Of a stretch of 64,000 bases of DNA, positions 50,590 to 59,878 are shown one piece after another. The stretch is from NCBI GenBank assembly GCA_033765345.1, contig JANRIC010000166.1, positions 1-64,000 of the forward strand, given 5' to 3'. Position numbers and translations under genes: made by a program. Source of the DNA: JANRIC01 sp033765345. Its GTDB lineage: Bacteria; Bacteroidota; Bacteroidia; Cytophagales; Microscillaceae. A model generated the notes under the pieces. The model saw only the letters and a program-made list of their open reading frames with translations. It was not told the DNA's origin and ran no database searches. Positions within the stretch are counted from its first letter, which is position 1. Every line of letters starts with the position of its first letter.

Positions 50590-50947
50590 TTTTTTTTCTT
50601 TAAAACACCTTATGAATAAATATTTTTATGGTTTTTGTCTAAATCAAACGACACATTTCGGGGTAATCTTACGGGCCAATTTTATGATATACTCTAAAAA
50701 TAATTATATCTGAAAGTAAGATTAGCCTATAAAAACTTTAAACATAAAATCAAAAAAATCGTAGCAAGCTCCTGAATTGATCCTTGTACTGAGCCCACCG
50801 CCCAAAACCTAAAAATACGTTTGCTATATCGTACCCTAAGATTTTTTTTCTTCAAAAAACATTAAATATTCTTTATTTAATCTCATAATTCAGGTTTTTT
50901 ATTCCTCAAAATTGTCTTAGCTTTCGGTCTCATTCAAACAATCGAGT

Positions 50948-52600
50948 ATGAAAGACTTAAAAACTTGGAATCTACCCTTTAAACCAAACGAGAAGTATAC
51001 GACCAAAGTAGCCTACTTCTGTATGGAATTTGCTATTGATCAATCGCTTAAGATCTATTCTGGAGGATTAGGCTTTTTAGCCGGCTCACACATGCGTAGT
51101 GCATACGAACTCAAGCAAAACTTGATTGGCGTTGGCATTTTATGGAAATATGGCTATTATGATCAGGTTAGAAATGAAGATCAAACCCTGCGGGTACAGT
51201 TTACTGAGAAACATTACAGTTTTTTAGAGGAAACCGGGCATCTGATTCCGGTTACGATTAAAAATAACCGACAGGTATTTGTCAAAGTTTATTTGCTTAA
51301 AGGTGAGACCTTTGGCACAGCCCCGATTTATCTTCTTAGCACGGATATTCCCGAAAATGACCACTTATCTCAGACCATTACCCACCGCCTCTACGATAAT
51401 AACCCCGCCACACGTGTCGCTCAGAGCATTGTACTGGGCATTGGTGGTGCCAAACTTATGCAAGAGCTTGGTGGAGCGGATATCTATCACATGAATGAAG
51501 GACACGCCCTGCCTTTGGTATTTTACCTGTATGAAAAGCTTAAAAACTGGGAAGATGTCCGAAAAAAAGTAGTTTTTACTACGCATACTCCCGAAAAGGC
51601 AGGTAATGAGGAGCATTATGCCCCTTTCCTGAATGAAATGGGTTTCTTCAAAAACACACTCACCCAAGAACAACTCGAGGAAGTAACCCACTACGAAGCC
51701 TCCTTGAATTATACAGTCACCGCATTGCGTAATGCCAAACTTGCCAATGGTGTATCCAAACTACACGGAGAAGTGTCTCGTAAAATGTGGTCCGACCAAG
51801 AGGGTATCTGTGAAATTATCTCCATTACCAATTCCCAAAATAAATCTTATTGGGGAGATAAAGAGCTTAGCCAACATTTTGAAAAAGGAAACAACAAGGC
51901 CTTCATAAACCGCAAAAAAGCAATGAAAACGGCTCTTTTTCAAATAGTTGCCGATCAATGCGGAAAACTCTTTGACCCAGATATACTTACCATAGTATGG
52001 GCTCGTAGATTTGCTGCCTACAAAAGACCTGATCTGCTCCTGAGAAATAATAGCCGCTTCAAAAAACTGGTGAATCGTACAGACCAAAAAGTGCAGATTA
52101 TTTGGGCAGGTAAACCTTACCCCTTGGATAATTACGCCATCAATACCTTTAATCATCTGGTCAGTTATACCCGTGATTTGCCCAATTGTGCCGTGCTGAC
52201 AGGGTACGAATTGCACCTTTCTCGTTTGCTTAAGTATGGGGCTGATGTATGGCTCAATACCCCGCGCCGACCCCGTGAAGCCTCCGGTACCAGTGGGATG
52301 ACCGCCTCTATGAATGCAGCCGTAAACTTCTCCATTTTCGACGGCTGGATCTGTGAATTTACCCAACACGGTAAAAATGGATTTATCATCCCTCCTGTTG
52401 ATGAAACGCTACCCGAAGAAGAGCAGGATTGGACAGATTGTCAGAATATGTACCAAATTCTCGAGGATGAAATCATCCCAATCTATTACAATGAGCCTCA
52501 AAAGTGGTTGGCCATCACAAAACAAAGTATGCAAGATGTCGCTGAGTTTGAATCTTCCAGAATGGCCGATGAATATTATGAGAAACTGTACAACTTTTAA
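50948..52600 (+). CDS. GT35 alpha-glucan phosphorylase-like protein lacking the PLP lysine
   Basis: The 550-residue protein matches the short alpha-glucan phosphorylase group: VAYFCMEFAIDQSLKIYSGGLG, HMNEGHALPL, FTTHTPEKAGNEEHY, VWARRFAAYKRPDLL and the catalytic-end motif EASGTSGMTASMN. In PLP-dependent phosphorylases the residue after that Met-equivalent is the PLP lysine; here it is Thr452. The enzyme is therefore unlikely to bind PLP in the usual way and may act as another type of glycosyltransferase or be non-catalytic. The rest of the fold is intact. It stands alone, with no glycogen genes adjacent. Confidence 0.82.
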   Translation: MKDLKTWNLPFKPNEKYTTKVAYFCMEFAIDQSLKIYSGGLGFLAGSHMRSAYELKQNLIGVGILWKYGYYDQVRNEDQTLRVQFTEKHYSFLEETGHLIPVTIKNNRQVFVKVYLLKGETFGTAPIYLLSTDIPENDHLSQTITHRLYDNNPATRVAQSIVLGIGGAKLMQELGGADIYHMNEGHALPLVFYLYEKLKNWEDVRKKVVFTTHTPEKAGNEEHYAPFLNEMGFFKNTLTQEQLEEVTHYEASLNYTVTALRNAKLANGVSKLHGEVSRKMWSDQEGICEIISITNSQNKSYWGDKELSQHFEKGNNKAFINRKKAMKTALFQIVADQCGKLFDPDILTIVWARRFAAYKRPDLLLRNNSRFKKLVNRTDQKVQIIWAGKPYPLDNYAINTFNHLVSYTRDLPNCAVLTGYELHLSRLLKYGADVWLNTPRRPREASGTSGMTASMNAAVNFSIFDGWICEFTQHGKNGFIIPPVDETLPEEEQDWTDCQNMYQILEDEIIPIYYNEPQKWLAITKQSMQDVAEFESSRMADEYYEKLYNF

Positions 52601-52713
52601 ACATTAAAATTTTAGATTTTTATGTATTTGTTGTACTCATACCGCCTGTATGCAAAGCTGGAGAAAAACTCACAAAATATTTCACTTTAAAAAATACAGA
52701 ACAGCGCATAGTC

Positions 52714-54081
52714 ATGAAAAAAATACTTGTTTTTACGATAGCTTTGTTGCAAAATGTCTTGCAACTTGCCCTGGCACAGGATAACCTTTCTGGAAATTGG
52801 GAAGGAGCCATTCGGATTTCAGGCGTAGAGCTAAAAATTATTGTATACTTCTTTCAGGAGAACGATTCTTTAAAAGCAAACATTGACATCCCCCAACAGG
52901 GTGCCAAATCAGTTCCTTTACAGAATATACAATATCAGACTCCCCATATCAGCTTCGCGCTGGCTGCTGGGCCGGGTTTGGCTACTTTCAAAGGTAAAAA
53001 AGAAGAAAATAAGATAGAAGGTTCTTTCAGCCAATCCACTTATCAGGGTACTTTTTTACTGGCTAAAATAGATGAAACCACTCTACAAGAAAGCAAAAAT
53101 CTACTCCCCTACCGAGAAGAAGAAATTAGTTTCAAAAATGGAGAAAACACCCTGGTAGGCACACTGACTATCCCGAAAGCAGCAGGAAAATACACTGCCA
53201 TCGTACTGATTACGGGCAGTGGTGCTCAAGATCGTAATTCTGAGATTCTTGGCTTTAAACCTCACGAGATACTAGCCGACTACCTGAGCAGAAAAGATTT
53301 TGCAGTACTCCGATATGATGACCGAGGCGTGGGGGCTTCGACCGGAAAAAGTGTCTCCGAATCTACCACAGCCGACTTCGCACAGGACGTGCTTCTGGCT
53401 GTTGAATTACTCAAACAACACCCAAATATTGATGCCAAACACATCGGGCTTTATGGGCATAGTGAAGGAGGAATCGTAGCTCCGATGGCAGCTTCGCAAA
53501 ATCCCGAAATTGCTTTTATCATCCTAGCAGCCGGCACGGGCGTCCCAGGGTATCAGATTCTTAACGAACAAAAAAAGCTCATCAGTCAGGCAGCCGGCTT
53601 ATCAGACCAAGAAATAAAAGCCGGAAAGAAATTAAATGAACAGATTTTTAAAGCCATCCGAACAAACCAAGGCTGGGATAAAATTGAGTACCAAATGATG
53701 GCTGCTTTAGCCCCGGAAATGGATGAGGTTCAAAAGAAAAATTATACAAAAGCACAACTGGATCAGCTAAAAAGTCCTTGGTTTCGATTTTTTATCGATA
53801 ATGACCCCAGGCTTTTTGCTGAACAAGTAACATGCCCTGTTTTGCTTTTATTTGGAGAGCTGGATTTGCAGGTGCCTCCCAGCCAAAGTCGGCCTGCCCT
53901 AGAAAGTGCTTTCAAAAAAGGAGGAAATAATAATTTTACAAGTTATGTTTTCCCAAAAGCCAATCATTTGTTCCAGGAAGCCCAGACTGGCTCTCCAGAA
54001 GAGTATGCCCTCCTAAAAAAAACATTTGTAAATGGATACCTGGAATACATCCACAACTGGCTTAGCTCTGTGATTAAATAA
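52714..54081 (+). CDS. secreted alpha/beta hydrolase with N-terminal beta domain
   Basis: The 455-residue protein has a signal peptide (ending LALAQ) and a beta-rich N-terminal domain of about 110 residues (SGNWEGAIRISGVELKIIVY). An alpha/beta hydrolase domain follows with LITGSGAQDRN, YDDRGVGAS, the nucleophile in GLYGHSEGGIVAP, and the late acid/histidine region LFGELDLQVPP...KANHLFQ. It resembles the secreted serine hydrolases common in Bacteroidota. The substrate is unknown. It ends before a clear terminator. Confidence 0.86.
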   Translation: MKKILVFTIALLQNVLQLALAQDNLSGNWEGAIRISGVELKIIVYFFQENDSLKANIDIPQQGAKSVPLQNIQYQTPHISFALAAGPGLATFKGKKEENKIEGSFSQSTYQGTFLLAKIDETTLQESKNLLPYREEEISFKNGENTLVGTLTIPKAAGKYTAIVLITGSGAQDRNSEILGFKPHEILADYLSRKDFAVLRYDDRGVGASTGKSVSESTTADFAQDVLLAVELLKQHPNIDAKHIGLYGHSEGGIVAPMAASQNPEIAFIILAAGTGVPGYQILNEQKKLISQAAGLSDQEIKAGKKLNEQIFKAIRTNQGWDKIEYQMMAALAPEMDEVQKKNYTKAQLDQLKSPWFRFFIDNDPRLFAEQVTCPVLLLFGELDLQVPPSQSRPALESAFKKGGNNNFTSYVFPKANHLFQEAQTGSPEEYALLKKTFVNGYLEYIHNWLSSVIK

Positions 54082-54135
54082 ACTATCGATAATCAAATTA
54101 CTTGCAGAGAACATAAAATATTTTGTATTCTTTTT

Positions 54136-54168
54136 AAAAGTCGGATTATGCCAAGTCCGATTTTTTTT
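54136..54168 (+). terminator. intrinsic terminator
   Basis: AAAAGTCGGA (54136-54145) pairs with TCCGATTTTT (from 54156), with one G-T wobble, around a 10-base loop. The stem runs into eight T. It lies 55 bp after the hydrolase stop. Confidence 0.8.
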
Positions 54169-54270
54169 CTAAAGAATTATTAGGAAAATCAATAATCAAA
54201 ACTTATCTTACACCATAAACTCTTAGAACTAGGCGCAATTCATTGAAAGACAATTTCATCCAAAAAGTCT

Positions 54271-54435
54271 ATGCAACTACTTATTTTACTTTTTATTGTG
54301 ATGGTTTTATTGGGGTTTTCCGTGTTATTAACTCAGCACCACACTCAAGTGCGTACATCCGAAAAAAACCCAAATAATTCGGATGCCATCATGCCTACCC
54401 AAAAGAATAAGAAGGTACTCAAACAATCCAAATAA
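54271..54435 (+). CDS. small single-helix membrane protein (54 residues)
   Basis: This short frame encodes a hydrophobic helix (MQLLILLFIVMVLLGFSVLL) followed by a polar, Lys-rich tail ending VLKQSK. It lies after a terminator and upstream of a coiled-coil gene, in a region otherwise free of genes. The clean topology supports a real gene, but no family is recognised. Confidence 0.45.
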   Translation: MQLLILLFIVMVLLGFSVLLTQHHTQVRTSEKNPNNSDAIMPTQKNKKVLKQSK

Positions 54436-54587
54436 CTCCGATACTCCAAGTTTTTGATATACAAAAAAGATCTCACAAGACAATTTTCAGGGATTTAATT
54501 TAATGAAAGTGATATTTTTCCAAATTATCATGTTTTTACGCTAAATATTTGCAATTTAAAAAACAAATTTTTAGTTTTACAGACCCA

Positions 54588-54595
54588 TAAATTTG
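54588..54595 (+). promoter_or_regulatory. possible -7 promoter element
   Basis: TAAATTTG matches TAnnTTTG and ends 7 bp before the ATG of the coiled-coil protein gene, which would give a very short leader. The -33 element is not evident. Confidence 0.3.
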
Positions 54596-54602
54596 TAAAT
54601 CC

Positions 54603-54974
54603 ATGAATAAACCTGAAAAAGAGGACAAAGTGTTAGAGCTTTTGGTAGAATACATCAAAAAATTTGATCGTCGGGATGATGACATCAAAATCATACTTAA
54701 CTATCTGGATAAAAATGACTTTCGTATTCATGTCATTCAGGATGCTATTTTAATTCAGATTGAAGAACTCAAAGAACTAAGAAACCATTCCACATCCTTA
54801 GATACAGAAGTGCGAGGGCTTCGCCAGGATTTTGCCAGGCAGAATAAACTTATTCGCTATCTCTACAAAGGTTATGTAAGCAATAATCAGAAAAAAGAAG
54901 CCCGACAAGAGTCCATGATGCTGGAATTACTCTCACTTTCTCAACGTGTGAGCCGATTAGAAGGGCTTGTTTGA
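54603..54974 (+). CDS. small coiled-coil protein of unknown function
   Basis: The 123-residue protein is charged and almost fully helical, with heptads in IQIEELKELRNHSTSLDTEV and LSLSQRVSRLEGL. It has no signal peptide. It converges on the SDR gene, 60 bp away. No family is recognised; a structural or regulatory cytoplasmic role is possible. Confidence 0.65.
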   Translation: MNKPEKEDKVLELLVEYIKKFDRRDDDIKIILNYLDKNDFRIHVIQDAILIQIEELKELRNHSTSLDTEVRGLRQDFARQNKLIRYLYKGYVSNNQKKEARQESMMLELLSLSQRVSRLEGLV

Positions 54975-55034
54975 AAAAAATTGCTGTCGGGGCTTGTTGG
55001 AAAAGCGTACGCAGGTGTTTCGTAATTTAACTTT

Positions 55035-55796
55035 TCACCCCAGTCTCCTGTCCACCACTGTAGCACTGGCTTGTGCTGTAGGCAATACCAAAAGGTCAGC
55101 GATATTTACGTGTGCAGGGCGGGTAACTACAAAAGCGATAATCTCAGCAATATCTCTAGCAAGTAAAGGCTGTAAGCCTTTGTATGCAAGATCGGCTTTT
55201 TCCTGATCACCTTTGAAGCGGACAGCAGAAAACTCAGTATTGACCAAACCTGGATTAATGGCAGAAACCCGGATATTGTGGCTGTGCAAATCTATACGCA
55301 TGCCCTGATTGATGGCATCTACAGCATATTTGCTCGCACAGTAGACGTGTCCTTTGGGGTAAACTTCCTTACCAGCAATAGAGCCGATATTGACGATATG
55401 ACCTTGCTGACGGGCTACCATTCCTGGAACTACAGCCTTGGAAACATACAGAAGCCCTTTGACATTGATGTCGAGCATGGCATCCCAGTCGTCGATATCG
55501 CTTTCGTGAAAGGGTGCTAGTCCGTGGGCATTTCCGGCATTATTGACCAGAATGTCGATATTTTGCCATTCGGCAGGCAAGGAAGCGATTTTTTCAAGGA
55601 CTACTTCCCGATCTCTGACATCAAATACCAGTTTGTGAATATTGACTTTATTTTGGAGTGTTTTCTCAAGGGCATCCAATCGCTCGGCACGGCGACCGCA
55701 AACGATGAGGTCAATTTGATGATCGGCAAAAACTTCGGCGGTAGCCTGTCCGATTCCTGAAGTAGCTCCGGTGATGAGGGCAATTTTAGGGCGCAT
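55035..55796 (-). CDS. short-chain dehydrogenase/reductase, YdfG-like
   Basis: The 253-residue protein has the Rossmann motif GATSGIG (10-16), NNAG (85-88), and the catalytic triad Ser139, Tyr152 and Lys156 (YCASK). The basic GRRAERLDAL after the second strand indicates NADP preference. The C-terminal INPGLVNTEF and RDIAEIIAFVVTRPAHVN resemble YdfG, which oxidises L-allo-threonine and 3-hydroxy acids. It is monocistronic and converges with the coiled-coil gene. Confidence 0.9.
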   Translation of the reverse strand: MRPKIALITGATSGIGQATAEVFADHQIDLIVCGRRAERLDALEKTLQNKVNIHKLVFDVRDREVVLEKIASLPAEWQNIDILVNNAGNAHGLAPFHESDIDDWDAMLDINVKGLLYVSKAVVPGMVARQQGHIVNIGSIAGKEVYPKGHVYCASKYAVDAINQGMRIDLHSHNIRVSAINPGLVNTEFSAVRFKGDQEKADLAYKGLQPLLARDIAEIIAFVVTRPAHVNIADLLVLPTAQASATVVDRRLG

Positions 55797-55935
55797 ATTG
55801 TCTAAACTGTGAGTTATGGGATTATTGTCTTTATCGTGATTTGTTTGTTTTATGGGATTTTTGTGATTTACAATTCAAATTCAATAAGTTCTTGGGTGCC
55901 ACAAAATTTATGAATTTCTCTAAGGTACAAAATAA

Positions 55936-55961
55936 AAATGTCGGCCTCAAAACCGACATTT
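55936..55961 (-). terminator. terminator of the menG-porT operon
   Basis: AAATGTCGG (55936-55944) pairs with CCGACATTT (55953-55961) around an 8-base loop. On the minus strand the stem is followed by TTATTTTG. It lies 37 bp past the PorT-like stop. Confidence 0.7.
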
Positions 55962-55997
55962 AAATTTATGAAATATTCTTTTAAAATTAGGTCAATT

Positions 55998-56822
55998 TTA
56001 TCCTCCAAAATTAAAATAAAGAATAAAAGTATTGGTGGTTAGTCTTTTCAAGGGTTGATTAAAGGCATTGATCTCAGAAGTATCCATGGTATTGACCAAA
56101 CCTTTGGAAAAGCGCAATTCGGGCGCAAATTTAAAATAAGGGAAAAACACATCGAATCCCACGCCGAATTCTACGGATAAGTCTGTAGACAGTGGGCGAA
56201 TATTGGCATCTTCTTCGGTACGTCGTGAAAGCACAAAAGCGGGTTTGATTCCACCGATCATGTACATTCCTGTGATTCCTCGCAGTTGAGACCTGTATTT
56301 AAGCAAAAGGGGCAACTCCAACATGGGGGATTCCACGACTTTGGTGATTGTTTCTCCATTTGCAAAGATATACTCCAATTGCCGCTCATAAAAAGCTGCA
56401 TTGATTTGTACGCGGGCATCCCAGAATTCACTTAGGCGAAAGTTAGAATAAAAACCGACTGCAAAACCCAGGGAGCTTTTTGGCTGCACATTAATCAAGG
56501 GCGATTGCACGGGGGAGTCTTCGGGTATAAAATTAGGCGTATTGATATAGGCATCGCTGAACTTCTCCGAATATGTACTTCCTAGCGGTGCGAGGAAAAA
56601 GCCAAAGGCAATGGGTTTGGTCAATCGTTGGCGTTGGCGTTGAAGAGAATTGCTAATATTTTGGGTGTATCTGTTGCCTCCTTTTCTATCCCGGTACAGC
56701 CAGGAGCGTTGAGCCTGAACGGAAAACGCAGGAAGATTCAGGAATACTATCAGGGCTAATATCAGCCCAATTTTTTGCTTCCTTTGTAAATGGAGCTTAT
56801 GCCAAATGTTAATGGTTTGCAT
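55998..56822 (-). CDS. porT: PorT-like type IX secretion / outer-membrane beta-barrel protein
   Basis: The 274-residue protein has a signal peptide (ending VQAQ) and alternating beta-strands ending in an aromatic residue before the C-terminus (TNTFILYFNFGG). That fits an eight-stranded outer-membrane barrel. PorT of the type IX secretion system has this size and in many Bacteroidota lies directly after ubiE/menG, as here. The ATG at 56822 overlaps menG by 61 bp, suggesting coupled translation. The FG-GAP protein at 16-18 kb is a candidate cargo. Identity rests on both sequence shape and context. Confidence 0.78.
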   Translation of the reverse strand: MQTINIWHKLHLQRKQKIGLILALIVFLNLPAFSVQAQRSWLYRDRKGGNRYTQNISNSLQRQRQRLTKPIAFGFFLAPLGSTYSEKFSDAYINTPNFIPEDSPVQSPLINVQPKSSLGFAVGFYSNFRLSEFWDARVQINAAFYERQLEYIFANGETITKVVESPMLELPLLLKYRSQLRGITGMYMIGGIKPAFVLSRRTEEDANIRPLSTDLSVEFGVGFDVFFPYFKFAPELRFSKGLVNTMDTSEINAFNQPLKRLTTNTFILYFNFGG

Positions 56823-57511
56823 TGTGTATTGTTAAAACCGATTTTTTCAAGAATTCCTAAGAAACTTTTACCATCCGGGAAAGCTTTGACCGATTCGGGC
56901 AAATAACGATAGGCCGATTGATCTTTTGAAAATACCCTTCCGATATACGGTAAAATACTATTGAAATAAAAGTTGTACAATTGTTTAAAAGGGAAATAGC
57001 GGGGTTTGGAAAATTCCAAGACTACCAAACTCCCTCCCGGCTTCAGTACCCGGTAGATATTTTGTAAACCTTTTTCAAGATTTTCAAAGTTCCTTACACC
57101 AAAGGAAACGATGACTGAATCAAAATAATTGTCTGGAAAGTTGAGATTTTCAGAGTCTCCAGAGAGGAGTTCTATTTGATGGCTAAGATTTTTTTTCTTT
57201 AATTTCTCTCTTCCAAAACCCAGCATACCTTCTGAGATGTCTATTCCGATTACTTTTTGGGGTTTTAAACGCAGGGCAGCAATGGCAAAATCGGCGGTAC
57301 CGGTAGCCACATCCAGAATAAGTTGAGGTTTTTCTTGTTTTAAGGTAGCTATGGCTTTTTTGCGCCACCACAGGTCAATGCCTAGGCTTAGGAAATGATT
57401 CAGAAAATCATAGCGGGGGGAAATATTATCAAACATTTGAGCAACCTGCTCTTTTTTGCTATTGGGCTGATTTTTATAGGGAACAACCGTTTCTTTGGAC
57501 ATATCCTTCAT
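56762..57511 (-). CDS. ubiE: demethylmenaquinone methyltransferase
   Basis: The ATG at 57511 gives a 249-residue SAM methyltransferase; the TTG at 57526 would add five residues. Motif I is LDVATGTADFAI, with VIGIDISEGMLGFGREK for motif II, and SVIVSFGVRNFENLEKGL, the UbiE/MenG signature. YRVLKPGGSLVVLEFSKP follows. It methylates demethylmenaquinone in quinone synthesis; Bacteroidota use menaquinone, so menG is the functional name. The 3' end overlaps the PorT-like gene. Confidence 0.94.
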   Translation of the reverse strand: MKDMSKETVVPYKNQPNSKKEQVAQMFDNISPRYDFLNHFLSLGIDLWWRKKAIATLKQEKPQLILDVATGTADFAIAALRLKPQKVIGIDISEGMLGFGREKLKKKNLSHQIELLSGDSENLNFPDNYFDSVIVSFGVRNFENLEKGLQNIYRVLKPGGSLVVLEFSKPRYFPFKQLYNFYFNSILPYIGRVFSKDQSAYRYLPESVKAFPDGKSFLGILEKIGFNNTQCKPLTFGISSIYKGSKKLG

Positions 57512-57658
57512 AGAATTATCGTGCAATTTAGTGATTTACCCAAGAAAAACAGCCTGTTTGCGAAAATGTTATTGCACAGATACCGATTCATAAGAAATGA
57601 CACCATGACAAAAATAAGCTATCAAGTCATGGGGTCAGTTCAGTTCTACTTAATTATC

Positions 57659-58372
57659 TTATTCTGGGGTACCGTTGGTCGTCACTTTGCTTCGTTCGTT
57701 GAGGTGTTCGCTGACGATCTGTCCGTCAAATAAATTGATAATTCGGTGGGCATACTCTGCATCATAGTTGGAGTGGGTGACCATCACGATGGTGGTTCCC
57801 TGATCATTCAGAGAGGTAAGTAGGTTCATGACCTCTTCCCCATTTTTGGAGTCCAGGTTACCGGTAGGTTCATCGGCCAGGATGAGGTCAGGTTTCGTAA
57901 TAACAGCCCTACAGATTGCCACTCTTTGTTGTTGCCCTCCTGAAAGTTGTTGGGGGAAGTGTTTTCGGCGGTGCATAATCTGCATTTGATTCATCATGGC
58001 TTCAACCCGTTTTTTTCTTTCGGGAGCAGGTACTTTGAGATAAATGAGGGGTAGTTCAATATTTTCAAAGACCGTTAGTTCATCGATCAGGTTAAAGCTT
58101 TGAAACACAAACCCGATGTGAGCTTTGCGGATGTCGGCTCTTTGCCTTTCGGTAGATTTACTAATTTCACGATCCAGAAAGAAGAATTCTCCATCAGAGG
58201 GATTATCCAAGAGACCGACGATATTGAGGAGTGTAGACTTACCACAGCCGGAAGGTCCCATAATGGCTACAAACTCGCCTTTGTCAATTTTGACATTTAC
58301 CCCGTTTAATGCCGTAGTTTCAATTTCATCCGTCGTGTAGATCTTCTTGAGATTTTTAGTTTCGATCATCAT
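57659..58372 (-). CDS. ABC transporter ATP-binding protein, MacB/LolD type
   Basis: The 237-residue ATPase has Walker A GPSGCGKST, Q-loop VFQSFNLIDELTV, signature LSGGQQQRVAICRA and Walker B LILADEPTGNLDS, followed by the H-loop VTHS. The sequence is of the MacB/LolD group. It follows the HlyD-like adaptor by 88 bp on the same strand, so both belong to one export system. The expected FtsX permease is missing; the next gene is menG. A 7-bp tandem repeat (TTATTGG three times) lies just upstream of its start. Confidence 0.93.
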   Translation of the reverse strand: MMIETKNLKKIYTTDEIETTALNGVNVKIDKGEFVAIMGPSGCGKSTLLNIVGLLDNPSDGEFFFLDREISKSTERQRADIRKAHIGFVFQSFNLIDELTVFENIELPLIYLKVPAPERKKRVEAMMNQMQIMHRRKHFPQQLSGGQQQRVAICRAVITKPDLILADEPTGNLDSKNGEEVMNLLTSLNDQGTTIVMVTHSNYDAEYAHRIINLFDGQIVSEHLNERSKVTTNGTPE

Positions 58373-58374
58373 GA

Positions 58375-58395
58375 TTATTGGTTATTGGTTATTGG
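58375..58395. repeat. three tandem copies of TTATTGG
   Basis: The 7-bp unit is repeated exactly three times, immediately upstream of the minus-strand ABC ATPase start, where it sits in the translation-initiation region. Copy-number change would shift spacing. Confidence 0.85.
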
Positions 58396-58460
58396 TTTTG
58401 TTTTAAATTTTAAAAGTTATAGTTGATATTGAATGAAAGTATAATAATAAAAAAATCATT

Positions 58461-59711
58461 TTATTTTTTAATCACCAGTTGGTCAATATTTTCATATCCT
58501 TCATAAGAAGATACCACGACCTTCTCTCCTACTTTTAATCCTTCCACAACTTCATAAAATTTAGGATTTTGGCGATTGAGGCGGATATTTCGTTTTTCGG
58601 CCACATCACCATTGGGGCTTAGGACAAATATCCAGTTACCTCCGGTAGTCTGATAAAAACCTCCTCTGGGAATCAGTATAGCCTCTTTGGAGTCACTCAA
58701 TTGCAGGCGAATTTGCAGGGTTTGCCCTCGACGAATACCCCGAGGTGCTTTCCGGGCAAATTCCATATCTACCTGAAATTCCCCCTGTTGTACTTCGGGA
58801 TATATTTTTTTGACCACCAATTCGTAGACATTTCCATTAAACTCAAACTCGCCGTGTAAGCCATTGTATACTTTGGAGATATAATGCTCATCAATAGAGG
58901 CACGTACTTTAAAACCATTCAGGTCATCAATCTGGCCGATATTTTCGCCTACTTGTTTGGCTTCTCCAATCTCTGCTTGGAGCGTAGAAAGTAAACCATC
59001 AGTAGGTGAAACGATATAGAGATTATCGAGTGTATTTTTGGAGAGATTCAGGTTACTTTGCATTCTTTGGATGGATTCGTCCAATTGGCGAATTCGCTGT
59101 ACACGCATTTGTTGGTCTTGATTCAGAGAGCGAATGCCTAACTCGTATCTTTTTTTCTGATACTCATAATTATCTTTTGATTGGGCGAAGTCTTCCTGAG
59201 AGACCATCTTGCTGCCGATCAATTCCTGGTTACGCTTATAAATTCTTTCGGCGAGTTTGAGTTGGTATTCAATATCGGCGATGGTATTGCGGGTTTGGAT
59301 TTCGGTTTGGCGCATATTGATGTCAGTGGTTTGGCGGTCATTCATCAAGTCAAGCAGTTGTGTTTCACGATTCATATAATCGAGTTGAAGGGTTGTATTG
59401 GAAAGTTTGATAATGGTATCCCCTCTTTTGACTTTTCTGCCGTCTTCAATAAATTTTTTCTCTACGGTACCACTCTCAATAATATCGAGGTAGTAGGTTT
59501 TGATAGGTTGTACAGATCCGTCAATGGCAATAAATTCCTGGAATTCTCCTTTCATGACGGTTGAAATGCTAATTTTTTCAAATTCTACATTAAGCTTGGA
59601 GCGAGTATCTCCAATGAGCTTATAAATAATAAAAATGACTAAGAGCGAAACGCCCGCTATGGTCAAAATGCGTTGGGTAGTCCATTTTTTCTTTTCAATT
59701 ACTCTATCCAT
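58461..59711 (-). CDS. HlyD/MacA-type periplasmic adaptor
   Basis: The 416-residue protein has one N-terminal membrane helix (about residues 15-33) and a lipoyl half-motif SGTVEKKFIEDGRKVKRGD. A long coiled coil follows (about 115-235, rich in Gln/Arg heptads), then the second lipoyl half YIVSPTDGLLSTL, a beta-barrel and a membrane-proximal domain. It should bridge an inner-membrane exporter to an outer-membrane channel. It forms an operon with the following MacB-type ATPase. It is divergent from a sigma-54 type regulator, with palindromes in the shared spacer. Confidence 0.9.
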   Translation of the reverse strand: MDRVIEKKKWTTQRILTIAGVSLLVIFIIYKLIGDTRSKLNVEFEKISISTVMKGEFQEFIAIDGSVQPIKTYYLDIIESGTVEKKFIEDGRKVKRGDTIIKLSNTTLQLDYMNRETQLLDLMNDRQTTDINMRQTEIQTRNTIADIEYQLKLAERIYKRNQELIGSKMVSQEDFAQSKDNYEYQKKRYELGIRSLNQDQQMRVQRIRQLDESIQRMQSNLNLSKNTLDNLYIVSPTDGLLSTLQAEIGEAKQVGENIGQIDDLNGFKVRASIDEHYISKVYNGLHGEFEFNGNVYELVVKKIYPEVQQGEFQVDMEFARKAPRGIRRGQTLQIRLQLSDSKEAILIPRGGFYQTTGGNWIFVLSPNGDVAEKRNIRLNRQNPKFYEVVEGLKVGEKVVVSSYEGYENIDQLVIKK

Positions 59712-59790
59712 TCCGTTTGTATATTTTCAGGTAAAAGATTGATTCTTGGTTTTAATGTTGTTTTTAAGCTTAAAAGACATAAAATCCAAG

Positions 59791-59805
59791 CCAATTTGTA
59801 TACCA
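59791..59805 (-). promoter_or_regulatory. candidate sigma-54 promoter of the HlyD-ABC operon
   Basis: On the minus strand TGGTATACAAATTGG matches TGGYAYRN4TTGC at all defined positions but the last (G for C). It lies 80 bp before the HlyD start. The neighbouring regulator is a sigma-54 activator (GAFTDA motif), which makes the match meaningful, but it remains inference. Confidence 0.4.
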
Positions 59806-59878
59806 CTTTTTATACATACCTGATTATCAATGTCTTGAAATAAATTCAATCAATTCATACGCTGGTACTGTTCAACCT

